Assembly (NCBI GenBank): GCA_009712635.1
Contig: WASS01000006.1
Location: 1-46,623 of the forward strand
Direction of reading: 5' to 3'
Length of the DNA: 46,623 bases
From: Hungatella sp.
GTDB lineage: Bacteria > Bacillota > Clostridia > Lachnospirales > Lachnospiraceae
Shown piece by piece: positions 32,066 through 40,198 of this stretch. Positions within the stretch are counted from its first letter, which is position 1. Every line of letters starts with the position of its first letter. The notes under the pieces were generated by a model that had not been told where the DNA came from, made no database searches, and saw only the letters and a program-made list of their open reading frames with translations. The translations under genes and the position numbers were made by a program.

Positions 32066-33013
32066 TTACCTTTGCGGTCTCTGGAGCTTTCTGGCATTTA
32101 TTTTTTGAACTTTTACATCAGGGGTGCTGACTGTCAGCTTGGGAACCGCCTTGACATAATAATAATAGTCATCATCTTCAAACTGTACGTACTCCGTACG
32201 CGTATAATCCACTGTAAAAACGAAAAAAGTATAAATCCCCGCCAGTATGAGAGAAACAAGCACTCCTCCAAAGAGCCCAAGGACCGATACCGATACATCC
32301 GCTGTGATATCTCCGATGAAAATAACACTAAGCTGTGCAATTGTACCGGCAATAATCGCCACTACCCAGGAATAATCCATAGACAGCCCTTTGATTATCA
32401 CCACAATTAACAGCGCCAAAACAAAAGCAAGCACCATAATTAACATCAGTTTATTGGCCAGCAGGCTTTTCATCAGCTGCATGAACTTCTGCATCTCATC
32501 CGTGGATAAATCATTGGTCAAAACTCCTGCATTCTGTTTTACATACAGAAGGGTAAAATAGATAAAAACACCGCACCCCACCGGGATAACGGAAACAATT
32601 CCTCCGGAAAGCCCTACAATCAGGGGTATCGCATAGGGTATCTTTAACAGGAAAAATACCGGTGTCAATACCAGAAGATAGCTGTCTCCCGGCTGGAAGC
32701 CATAATACAAAAGGCCAACCACCAGTATAAACACAGCCATAACCAGAGTAACCTCCAGTGAAATACCTGATAAATGGGCGAGCATAAAGCTGGCTGCCAC
32801 AAAAGAAATGGCACCATAAGGCAGAAATGAGCAGACTAAAGCCAGAACCAGTGGTATCAACGGTTCTGTCAGCTTCGTCATAAATCCAATATTCTTATTC
32901 ATCAAAGAAAATGCCAGGAAACTGAATATAAACTTGATAACTGGAGTGATATAGATTCCATACCTTGCATAAAACTCTTTCAGTCGTTCTCTTAACACAA
33001 GAAGGCCCATCAT
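32066..33013 (-). CDS. Uncharacterised polytopic membrane protein upstream of cdaA
   Basis: A 315-residue protein with about eight hydrophobic segments and a C-terminal cytoplasmic tail that is acidic and Tyr-rich, then basic (EYVQFEDDDYYYYVKAVPKL ... KINARKLQRPQR). No family motif recognised. It overlaps the preceding small membrane-protein gene by four bases (ATGA) and lies 26 bases upstream of cdaA, so all are one transcript. The constant position suggests a membrane partner or regulated transporter for the c-di-AMP module, but nothing in the sequence gives a function. Confidence 0.82.
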   Translation of the reverse strand: MMGLLVLRERLKEFYARYGIYITPVIKFIFSFLAFSLMNKNIGFMTKLTEPLIPLVLALVCSFLPYGAISFVAASFMLAHLSGISLEVTLVMAVFILVVGLLYYGFQPGDSYLLVLTPVFFLLKIPYAIPLIVGLSGGIVSVIPVGCGVFIYFTLLYVKQNAGVLTNDLSTDEMQKFMQLMKSLLANKLMLIMVLAFVLALLIVVIIKGLSMDYSWVVAIIAGTIAQLSVIFIGDITADVSVSVLGLFGGVLVSLILAGIYTFFVFTVDYTRTEYVQFEDDDYYYYVKAVPKLTVSTPDVKVQKINARKLQRPQR

Positions 33014-33438
33014 GATGTACGCCCTCCTTTTATTCTTTTTATTGATCTGGTGTTTCCATCATAGCGCTTGTCCAGTCTCTTTAATTTTGCCAGATAAACC
33101 TTCATTCCCCGGCTTGCATATTCGTAACGCTTCATATATATATAGATGCTGATCCCAAGATATACCGCAAGACCGACAGCATAAATGATACCAATTCTGA
33201 TTCCCGTTCCAGTCAGGCTCTTTATATCCATGGTATTCAGCCACCGTTCCATGTAATAAAGTCCCCATAAAAGAAGGCAGGATAAAAAACTAAAGGTGTA
33301 GCTGAAAAAGGAGCGGAACAGCTTGCTGCTGACATAGTCACTTTTGAAGTACCGGTTAATCGGAAATATTCTCTTACCTTCATGTTTCTCAAACATCGCG
33401 AGATTAGTCATGATTTTAATTTTTTCTTCACTCAGCAT
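33010..33438 (-). CDS. Uncharacterised small membrane protein, first gene of the cdaA operon
   Basis: A 142-residue protein: a basic cytoplasmic N-terminus (MLSEEKIKIMTNLAMFEKHEGKRIFP...), two hydrophobic segments (FSFLSCLLLWGLYYMERWL and IRIGIIYAVGLAVYLGISIYIYM), and a very basic C-terminus (KRLDKRYDGNTRSIKRIKGG). Not recognised. It is translationally coupled to the next membrane protein and heads the operon that leads to cdaA, cdaR, ptsH and ptsI. Confidence 0.78.
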   Translation of the reverse strand: MLSEEKIKIMTNLAMFEKHEGKRIFPINRYFKSDYVSSKLFRSFFSYTFSFLSCLLLWGLYYMERWLNTMDIKSLTGTGIRIGIIYAVGLAVYLGISIYIYMKRYEYASRGMKVYLAKLKRLDKRYDGNTRSIKRIKGGRTS

Positions 33439-33472
33439 ATAGTCTCCTCACTATACCATAAGATATCACCCT

Positions 33473-33501
33473 ATTATAGCATAGAACCTTTTACTTTGCG
33501 A
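33473..33501 (-). promoter_or_regulatory. Possible promoter of the cdaA - ptsI operon
   Basis: A perfect TATAAT (33478-33473) on the minus strand about 35 bases before the first start codon; the -35 region at 17 bases (TCGCAA) is poor. Confidence 0.35.
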
Positions 33502-33530
33502 GCCTTTAAGGAATTTTTTATTTTTCAGAA

Positions 33531-33560
33531 AAAAAGCACAGCATGCCTGCTGCGCTTTTT
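33531..33560 (-). terminator. Terminator of the MacAB-like operon
   Basis: AAAAAGC and CAGCA pair with TGCTG and GCTTTTT around a short loop, with a seven-T run on the minus strand. The stem begins within the stop codon of the last permease gene. Confidence 0.85.
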
Positions 33561-34770
33561 ACTCATATCGTAAGGCCTCAATGGGATCTTTCCCTGCTGC
33601 TTTGGATGCCGGGTAAATTCCAAAGAACACACCCACCAGCGCAGAAAATCCAACCGCAATAATAATTACCATTGGCTTGATGACTACTGTCATTCCAAGA
33701 AGAGTGCCTCCAAGAAAAACAAGTCCTGCTCCCGTTATAACACCGATGATTCCCCCCATTGCAGAAAGTATGGCCGATTCAGTGAGGAACTGGACCATAA
33801 CATCCCAGGTTTTTGCCCCAAGAGCCTTTCTAATACCGATTTCCCGGGTCCGCTCTGTAACAGAAACCAGCATAATATTCATAATTCCGATTCCGCCTAC
33901 CAGAAGAGAAATAGCTGCAATGCCTCCTACAGCTGCAGACAGGCCGCCCATAATCTGGTCCACGCTTCCCATTTCGCTGGATACGGAATAAAAGGTAACA
34001 TCTTCTCTCTTTCTGTTTTTGCTCTTGGCTATATACTGGGAAAAACGGTCAGAAAAAGAGTTCATATCAGTCCCCTCTTTTGCATAAAGCCTGATATTGT
34101 AGATGGTATCATTGGGCCATACCAGAATAGACTCAGGCAGATAGCCTTCTTTATTCTCACTAGAACCGTTAACCATAGCAAGAAATGGATTTTCTTCCTT
34201 GCGGTAAACTCCTACCACATCATAATCATCCGTATCTCCATAAATGGTCGTCCGAAAAGATTTTCCTACGGCGTTCTCCGTACCAAACAGCTCTTTTGCC
34301 CCTTCCGCTTCCAGAACAACATGATTTTTTCTGCCTTTTATATCTCCCTCATTTAAATTCCTGCCGTATATGATGTTAATCTTATGAACATTTGGATAAT
34401 TGGAACCAATCCCCTCCAGCGCGAATTTCACCTTGTTTCTGCCAAAAACAGCTTCCACATTTTGCTGCGAACTACTGTCTATATAAGTGATCTCATCTTT
34501 GTAAACTTCCCTGATGCGGTCAATGTCATCTACGCTGAAATAATCGCTTTGTCTCATATCACTGCCGTCAGAAGGCCAGATGTAAACATAAGCCAGGGTT
34601 GTTCCCACATCTTTATAAATATCAGAAATCATAAACCGCATGGTATCACCAATGGATACAATGGCAATCACCGATCCGATTCCAATGATAATCCCAAGCA
34701 TGGTAAGAAGAGATCTCATTTTGTTCGCCTTTATGGCATGAACTGCCATCGTCATATTTTCAAACAGCAT
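33559..34770 (-). CDS. MacB-like ABC permease, copy 2
   Basis: A 403-residue FtsX/MacB-type permease: N-terminal membrane segment (MRSLLTMLGIIIGIGSVIAIVSIGD), a ~230-residue extracytoplasmic MacB-PCD domain, then three C-terminal segments with ISLLVGGIGIMNIMLVSVTERTREIGIRKALGA, the coupling helix that contacts the ATPase. It is clearly paralogous to the upstream permease (the same motifs nearly letter for letter in the membrane part; the outer domain diverged). The pair probably forms a heterodimer with the ATPase and the MacA-like adaptor, a mechanotransmission rather than a classical transport machine. Confidence 0.92.
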   Translation of the reverse strand: MLFENMTMAVHAIKANKMRSLLTMLGIIIGIGSVIAIVSIGDTMRFMISDIYKDVGTTLAYVYIWPSDGSDMRQSDYFSVDDIDRIREVYKDEITYIDSSSQQNVEAVFGRNKVKFALEGIGSNYPNVHKINIIYGRNLNEGDIKGRKNHVVLEAEGAKELFGTENAVGKSFRTTIYGDTDDYDVVGVYRKEENPFLAMVNGSSENKEGYLPESILVWPNDTIYNIRLYAKEGTDMNSFSDRFSQYIAKSKNRKREDVTFYSVSSEMGSVDQIMGGLSAAVGGIAAISLLVGGIGIMNIMLVSVTERTREIGIRKALGAKTWDVMVQFLTESAILSAMGGIIGVITGAGLVFLGGTLLGMTVVIKPMVIIIAVGFSALVGVFFGIYPASKAAGKDPIEALRYE

Positions 34771-34779
34771 GCTTCCCTC

Positions 34780-35988
34780 CTATTCATACCTCAATGCCTC
34801 GATTGGATCTGCCTTCGCCGCCTTTGAAGCAGGGTAAATTCCGAAAAATATACCGACCAGCCCGGAAAATCCCACTGCCATAACAACTACGGATGGTCTT
34901 ACAATTACGGTTGTTTTTAAAACCGCTCCTCCAATCATTACAATCGCCACACCAAGAATGATACCAATCACACCACCACATGCCGACATCAGTGCCGATT
35001 CCGTCAAAAACTGAATCATAATATCCCTGGTTCTGGCACCAAGTGCTTTCCGGATTCCAATTTCTCTGGTTCGCTCAGTTACCGACACCATCATGATATT
35101 CATAATCCCGATTCCCCCTACTAAAAGAGAGATGGCTGCAATTCCTCCTACCGCTGCAGACATGGCAGAAAGCTTGGAATCCACGTTACCCATCTGATCC
35201 ACTACAGACATCACACGGATGTCTGATTCTTTGCGGCCTTTTGTCTTTGCAATGTATTTGACAATCTCCGGCTGAAATTCTTTCATATTCACTCCATCAC
35301 GGACATAAAAATTCAGCACCTGAGACATGTTGCCTTTTGGGCTTACCACAGTGTCGGGGATAAATCCAGCCTGCTTCTGCCCGTTGTTCAGAAGCATGGC
35401 AGCCAAGGGAGACAAATCCTTGTGATACACCCCCACCACAGTAAACTCCTGAGTATTCTTGTTGACAGTCATGCGAAAAGTACGTCCTACGCAGTCGGCC
35501 GTTCCAAAAAGCTGCACTGCCCCTTTATCTTCCAGCACCACATGGTTTGCTGCTTTTTTTACATCTGCTTCATTGATAAACCTGCCGTAAATAATATTCT
35601 GGGGCTGAACGTCCGTATAATTGTAGTCCACTCCCTGGAAATCGAATTTCACCTTTTTTAAACGGTTCACTGCTTCTGTATCTACGCTGGAGTTGGTGTC
35701 AATATACGCGATCTTATCATGAAAAACCTCTTTAACCCGCTCCATCTCATCTCTGTCAAAATAATCGGAACTGCGGAAATCAGTCACCTCCCAGGATACC
35801 AGAATAAGGGCCCTGTTAATACCAACATCTTTATACGCATCTGTAAAAACATTTCTCATGCTGTCTCCAACAGACACAATGGCTATCACTGCACCGATAC
35901 CGATAATGATGCCCAGCATAGTGAGAAATGAACGCATTTTATTAGATTTAATGGCGTGTAACGCCATACTCATATTTTCTCTCAGCAT
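34780..35988 (-). CDS. MacB-like ABC permease, copy 1
   Basis: A 402-residue permease with the same architecture: MRSFLTMLGIIIGIGAVIAIVSVGD, extracytoplasmic domain, then ISLLVGGIGIMNIMMVSVTERTREIGIRKALGART and three membrane helices. It overlaps the end of the ATPase gene by seven bases and precedes permease copy 2 by nine bases. The tandem copies look like the result of a local duplication followed by divergence of the outer domains. Confidence 0.92.
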   Translation of the reverse strand: MLRENMSMALHAIKSNKMRSFLTMLGIIIGIGAVIAIVSVGDSMRNVFTDAYKDVGINRALILVSWEVTDFRSSDYFDRDEMERVKEVFHDKIAYIDTNSSVDTEAVNRLKKVKFDFQGVDYNYTDVQPQNIIYGRFINEADVKKAANHVVLEDKGAVQLFGTADCVGRTFRMTVNKNTQEFTVVGVYHKDLSPLAAMLLNNGQKQAGFIPDTVVSPKGNMSQVLNFYVRDGVNMKEFQPEIVKYIAKTKGRKESDIRVMSVVDQMGNVDSKLSAMSAAVGGIAAISLLVGGIGIMNIMMVSVTERTREIGIRKALGARTRDIMIQFLTESALMSACGGVIGIILGVAIVMIGGAVLKTTVIVRPSVVVMAVGFSGLVGIFFGIYPASKAAKADPIEALRYE

Positions 35989-36809
35989 AATGCATCCCCA
36001 CTCTGATACTCTGGTTCTTCCGGTTCTTCCGGTTCTTCCGGCTCTTCCGACTCTTCTTTCTCCCGCTTTGATACCGGAATATTGGGTGTATCACTGACCA
36101 GGCTTCCATCCCGGAAACGGATGATCCGATTGGTAAACGCGGCAATATCTTCTTCATGAGTAACCAATACTACCGTTGCTCCCTCGTTATGCAGCTTGGA
36201 AAACAATTCCATGATTTCCACTGATGAAGCCGAGTCTAAATTACCAGTAGGTTCATCTGCAAGTATGAGGGGCGGCTCGTTAGCCAGTGCTCTGGCTATT
36301 GCAACCCTCTGCCTCTGACCTCCGGACAATTCATTGGGCATATGTTCGTATCTGGTTCCCAGACCTACCCGTTCCAAAAGCTCAAGCGCTCTTTTTTCCC
36401 TCGCTTTTTTAGATATGTGGGCATAAGTCATGGGAAGTTCCACATTCTTTAAAGCAGATGTTCTGGATATTAAGTTAAAGGACTGAAAAACAAATCCAAT
36501 TTTACGATTTCTGATGGCAGATAAATCATCAGACGGAAGATCCGCCGTATCAATGCCATCCAGAAAATAATGTCCCATGGTGGGACGGTCCAGACAGCCA
36601 AGTATATTCATCAGTGTTGATTTTCCTGATCCTGACTGCCCCATAATGGCGACAAATTCGCCACGCTTTATTGTTAAGTTTACCCGCTTTAATCCCAGAA
36701 CCTTAATGGAACCGGTATCATAGATCTTTACCATATCAACCAGTTTAATCAGATCTTCGCTGACATTCTGGGTAATATAGTCAGGTATCACTTCTTTCTT
36801 TTTCCACAT
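35982..36809 (-). CDS. MacB/LolD-type ABC ATPase with acidic EEP-repeat tail
   Basis: A 275-residue ATPase: Walker A GQSGSGKST, signature LSGGQRQRVAIARAL, Walker B LILADEPTGNLD, H-loop VTHE. It belongs to the LolD/MacB group that powers FtsX-like permeases. The last 25 residues are a low-complexity tail of EEP triplets (SEEPEEPEEPEEPEYQ), coded by a 9-base tandem repeat around 36008-36052. The tail is not part of the family and may vary in copy number between strains. GGGAGG precedes the ATG. Confidence 0.92.
   Translation of the reverse strand: MWKKKEVIPDYITQNVSEDLIKLVDMVKIYDTGSIKVLGLKRVNLTIKRGEFVAIMGQSGSGKSTLMNILGCLDRPTMGHYFLDGIDTADLPSDDLSAIRNRKIGFVFQSFNLISRTSALKNVELPMTYAHISKKAREKRALELLERVGLGTRYEHMPNELSGGQRQRVAIARALANEPPLILADEPTGNLDSASSVEIMELFSKLHNEGATVVLVTHEEDIAAFTNRIIRFRDGSLVSDTPNIPVSKREKEESEEPEEPEEPEEPEYQSGDALC
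36008..36052. repeat. 9-base tandem repeat inside the ABC ATPase gene
   Basis: Four to five copies of a TTCTTCCGG-like unit, with single-base drift at the edges, encode the (EEP)n tail. Unit length is a multiple of three, so copy-number change keeps the frame. Confidence 0.8.
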
Positions 36810-36821
36810 ATAACATCCTCC

Positions 36822-38201
36822 CTATTGCTGAGACGGAAGCACGTGTACCGTCATTCCATCTGTAATCATAGGGGATGGAGCTTCAATCAGCTGCAGACCT
36901 TCTGTTAAGGCACCCTCTTCGTCCGGAATAATCTCCGCTTCAATATCGCTTTCTACGCCGGTCTTTACAGGTATGTATTTGACTGTGTTGTTAACAACGG
37001 AGGCTACTGCCATAGTTCCGTCGGGATTCTGAATAAGCGCCGAAATAGGAACGACCCATACATCTTCGGCTTTTTGCAGTTCTATTTTAGCCTTTGCCGT
37101 AATTCCTGCAATCAGCTTTGTATTCTGGTCAATGATACGAATCGTAGTTGGGATGACACGTTCCGTAGAACCGCCTCCCTTTTCTTCTCCGGTAGGAGAA
37201 ATATCCGTTACTTCACCGTTTACTGTATCACCATTTAAGATGTCTGCGTTAATAGCTACCGGCTGCCCTACTTTTACTTTGCCGATGGAATATTCACTTA
37301 CGTTAATTTTCATCTCAAGGACATCCAGGTTATTAATGATAAACATGGGCTTATCATCATCGGTTTTATCCGCAAAACGACCCACCTTGCAATTTACCCT
37401 TACTACAGTTCCTGCGATGGGGCTGGTTACTTTTGTATTCTCCAGTGCTTCTTTTTTCTGTTCCAGCTCAAATGCTTCTTTTTCAATCTGCAGAGAATAA
37501 GATTCATTGGCTACCGGTTTCCCATCCTTAATCGTATAGGTGGTAAGCTCTCTGGCAGCATCATTCATGGTATTGGTGGCAGTCTCCAGTTCAACTCCTG
37601 TGGCACTTCCACCCTGATAAAGAAGTAGGGTTCTGTTGTAATTTGCTTTTGCCGTCTCAAACTCCTGCTTTGCCTTGGCATAACCGTTTTCTGCTTCCAG
37701 CTGTTTATCTTTATATGTACTGACAGCAAGATCATAAGCATTCTGGGCTATATCCACTCCTTTTTTCGCGTCCTTATCATCAAGAGTGGCCAACAGCTGC
37801 CCCTTCTCTACCTTGTCACCCTCTTTTACCTTTAGTTCCAGGATCTCAGCATGTAAATTGGAAACCACCTCCACACTGTCCGTACCCTGTACCGGACCGC
37901 TTACAGAAAGAATTTCCGTAACTTCACCTTTCTTTAAAGGTGTTGCTGTAACCGGCATAGCTGCACTTTTTCCACCTGCCACACTTTTAAAGGCAATAAA
38001 AAGGAACACTACAGTAACTGCAGAGCCCATAATAATTTTCTTTTTTCTGCTCCATTTTTTCTTAAAAAGCTTTTTCTTCTTTTTACCCCCGTGCTCCTCA
38101 GTCATCAGATGCTCCAATTCTTTTTCAAAGTCATCATCGGCCATAGGACCGGCTTGCGCCACTTGCATCTCTTCTTCTATTTTCTTCCTGAAAAATTTCA
38201 T
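36822..38201 (-). CDS. MacA/HlyD-type membrane-fusion adaptor
   Basis: A 459-residue protein: ~70 residues of charged cytoplasmic N-terminus (very Lys-rich, KKKKKLFKKKWSRKKKI), one membrane anchor (IIMGSAVTVVFLFIAFKSVAGG), a lipoyl-like hairpin (VVSNLHAEILELKVKEGDKVEKGQLLATL), a coiled-coil region (EAENGYAKAKQEFETAKANYNRTL), then the second lipoyl half (VTSPIAGTVVRVNCKVG) and beta-barrel domains. In Gram-positives such adaptors pair with MacB-like ATPase/permeases. First gene of the operon. The ATG with GGAGGG seven bases upstream is chosen over one five codons earlier. Confidence 0.92.
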   Translation of the reverse strand: MKFFRKKIEEEMQVAQAGPMADDDFEKELEHLMTEEHGGKKKKKLFKKKWSRKKKIIMGSAVTVVFLFIAFKSVAGGKSAAMPVTATPLKKGEVTEILSVSGPVQGTDSVEVVSNLHAEILELKVKEGDKVEKGQLLATLDDKDAKKGVDIAQNAYDLAVSTYKDKQLEAENGYAKAKQEFETAKANYNRTLLLYQGGSATGVELETATNTMNDAARELTTYTIKDGKPVANESYSLQIEKEAFELEQKKEALENTKVTSPIAGTVVRVNCKVGRFADKTDDDKPMFIINNLDVLEMKINVSEYSIGKVKVGQPVAINADILNGDTVNGEVTDISPTGEEKGGGSTERVIPTTIRIIDQNTKLIAGITAKAKIELQKAEDVWVVPISALIQNPDGTMAVASVVNNTVKYIPVKTGVESDIEAEIIPDEEGALTEGLQLIEAPSPMITDGMTVHVLPSQQ

Positions 38202-38237
38202 GCTCGTACCCTCCATATCAATTTCTGTCTCTATCCT

Positions 38238-38266
38238 ATTATAGCGGGGTGTTATAATGATTTAAA
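38238..38266 (-). promoter_or_regulatory. Promoter of the MacAB-like operon
   Basis: Perfect TATAAT (38243-38238) and TTTAAA (38266-38261) on the minus strand with a 17-base spacer. The -10 is one arm of an inverted repeat (ATTATA/TATAAT, nine bases apart). Confidence 0.55.
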
Positions 38267-38310
38267 TATTAAAATTCTTATAATTTTCTAAATTTTTCCA
38301 AATAAATCGT

Positions 38311-38347
38311 AAAAACTGCTGTAAGAACGGATTTTCCTTACAGCAGT
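38311..38347 (-). terminator. Terminator of the Opu operon
   Basis: An 11-bp perfect stem (38315-38325/38337-38347), loop 11 bases, followed by five T on the minus strand, about 10 bases past the stop of the small membrane-protein gene. Confidence 0.88.
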
Positions 38348-38357
38348 CTCCTGATAA

Positions 38358-38636
38358 TCATTGTAAATTTAAAATTTTTATCATCTTTTTAAGAAAAAGA
38401 ACTGTAGCAAACAGAAAAAGCATTCCAGCTCCCTGATAAAGATAAGGGATTGAAAAAAAGCTTAATGTCCATAAAAGAAAAAGAAGTAATGCATCTGCTC
38501 TTAAATACGTTCCAAACCCATAACTAATCCATACTTCCTTCTGTGTCAGTTCCTTCTCTCCAGCAAGAAGCCGGCTAATACGGGGGCTGCAAAAGCACTG
38601 GGAAAGAATAAAAAACAACACATAAGAAAAAATCAT
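38358..38636 (-). CDS. Small uncharacterised membrane protein coupled to the Opu operon
   Basis: A 92-residue protein with about three hydrophobic segments (MIFSYVLFFILSQCFC, ALLLFLLWTLSFFSIPYLY, GAGMLFLFATVLFLKKMI). Not recognised. Its ATG overlaps the stop of the permease/binding-protein gene (ATGA), and the operon terminator follows it directly, so it is a genuine third gene of the transport operon. It might be an accessory subunit of the importer. Confidence 0.68.
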   Translation of the reverse strand: MIFSYVLFFILSQCFCSPRISRLLAGEKELTQKEVWISYGFGTYLRADALLLFLLWTLSFFSIPYLYQGAGMLFLFATVLFLKKMIKILNLQ

Positions 38637-40198
38637 GATACCAGCCCGCTTTCTCTTAGGAATTCTCCCGCCACCTTTTCCGGAGTCTGCTGCAGTTCAT
38701 CCACTTTATAGTTTAGTTCCGCCATGACATCGTCTGTGAGTAGCGCTCCCAGTTCTTCTAACAATCCTTGTAATTCCGGACACTCCTTCAGCGCTTCTTC
38801 CCTTACCACAGGCATGGCAAAGTAAGGAGGGAAGAAGTGTTTGTCATCAGTCAGTGTCTTTAACTGAAATTTCTTTAAGAGTCCGTCCGTAGCAAATGCA
38901 TCCACCACATCCACCTCTCCACCAGCCAGTGCGGTGTAGCGGGGTGAACCGTCAATGGTAAGTTTATTGCCCATTTTAAATCCATAAGTATTCTCTATTC
39001 CAGTCAATCCGTCTTCTCTGTTGGAAAACTCAAACGTAGTGCCAGAAGTCATAGTGCCTGCTATCCTGGATAAATCACTGACTGTCCCGATTCCATATTT
39101 CTTAGCAGTCTCCTGGCTGACTGCTAGTACGTAAGTATTGTTAAACTGCATTTGTTTTAAAACAGCCAGATCAAATTGCTCTCCATATTCCTTTTTCACG
39201 GTCTCATAAACCTTCTCCATATCACTGATAGGGGGATATTTTAACATATCTGTATATGCAGTTCCGCTGTATTCAATATATAGATCAATATCTCCGTTCT
39301 TTAAAGCGCCTGCACAAACCTGAGTTCCACCAAGGCTCAGCCTGCGGTTCACTTTTATATCAGTTCTTGCTTCTACTAAATCCGCCACCAGATTCCCCAA
39401 TATTTCCTGTTCCGTGAAATCCTTAGAGCCGATGGAAATGGTCCTGCCCTCCTGATTGCCCGTGCCGATTGAAGTAAATAAAAATACGGCTGCAAGAAGA
39501 ACTGCCGCTGCACCAAGGCCCGCTTTCTGAACGGATCTTTTCTTTATTTTATCTGCTTTGTCTCCCTTTTGCAGACTGATGGGGGTAACCAGTTTTTCAA
39601 CCAGTCCGATGATAAAGTCAACCATTAAAGCAAGCATACAAGCCGGAATGGCTCCTGCCAGAATCTGGTTGTTATTCACTGTCCTGATTCCGGAAAAGAC
39701 CAGATACCCCAGTCCGCCCGCTCCGATAAATGCAGCCATGGTCATAAGTCCTACTGCCGTGACAGATGCAATTCTCACTCCTGCCATAATTACCGGAAGG
39801 GCAAGAGGGATCTGAACCTTTGTCAGAACCTGTAAGGGCGTTAACCCAATTCCTCTGGCTGCTTCAATTGTCTGTGGATTTAAATTTTCGATACCTGTAT
39901 AGGTGTTTTTTATGATGGGAAGCAGAGAATAAAGAACAACCGCAACAATTGCGGGAACGGTACCAATACCAAGCAGCGGAATCATAAATCCCAGCAATGC
40001 CATACTTGGAATGGCCTGAATAATATTAGCTGCTGTCAGCACTGGTTTATTGGCTTTTGATGCATAGGAAATTAATATTCCGAGAGGCACACCAATTATT
40101 ATTGCAAGTCCTACAGAAATTGCTGTCAGCTTCACATGTTCAATCAGCAAGGTTATGATCTGAGGGTAACTGTCTCTAATATAAGTCCAAAAATTCAT
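38633..40198 (-). CDS. OpuC-type permease fused to substrate-binding domain (glycine betaine/choline/carnitine)
   Basis: A 521-residue fusion. Residues ~1-215: a six-segment ABC permease with the EAA-type motif EAARGIGLTPLQVLTKVQIPLALPVI. One further hydrophobic segment (GLGAAAVLLAAVFLFTSIG) leads to an extracytoplasmic OpuAC/OpuCC-like binding domain (~235-521: ISIGSKDFTEQEILGNLVADLVEAR, LYIEYSGTAYTDML, VDVVDAFATDGLLKKFQL). It replaces the separate OpuCB, OpuCC and OpuCD proteins. Its ATG directly follows the opuCA stop codon. Confidence 0.94.
   Translation of the reverse strand: MNFWTYIRDSYPQIITLLIEHVKLTAISVGLAIIIGVPLGILISYASKANKPVLTAANIIQAIPSMALLGFMIPLLGIGTVPAIVAVVLYSLLPIIKNTYTGIENLNPQTIEAARGIGLTPLQVLTKVQIPLALPVIMAGVRIASVTAVGLMTMAAFIGAGGLGYLVFSGIRTVNNNQILAGAIPACMLALMVDFIIGLVEKLVTPISLQKGDKADKIKKRSVQKAGLGAAAVLLAAVFLFTSIGTGNQEGRTISIGSKDFTEQEILGNLVADLVEARTDIKVNRRLSLGGTQVCAGALKNGDIDLYIEYSGTAYTDMLKYPPISDMEKVYETVKKEYGEQFDLAVLKQMQFNNTYVLAVSQETAKKYGIGTVSDLSRIAGTMTSGTTFEFSNREDGLTGIENTYGFKMGNKLTIDGSPRYTALAGGEVDVVDAFATDGLLKKFQLKTLTDDKHFFPPYFAMPVVREEALKECPELQGLLEELGALLTDDVMAELNYKVDELQQTPEKVAGEFLRESGLVS

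Noticed and set aside
33559-35988. Mobile element or recent transfer for the duplicated permeases
   Set aside because: No transposase, flanking repeats or clear change in base composition; the outer domains have diverged, so an old local duplication is enough.
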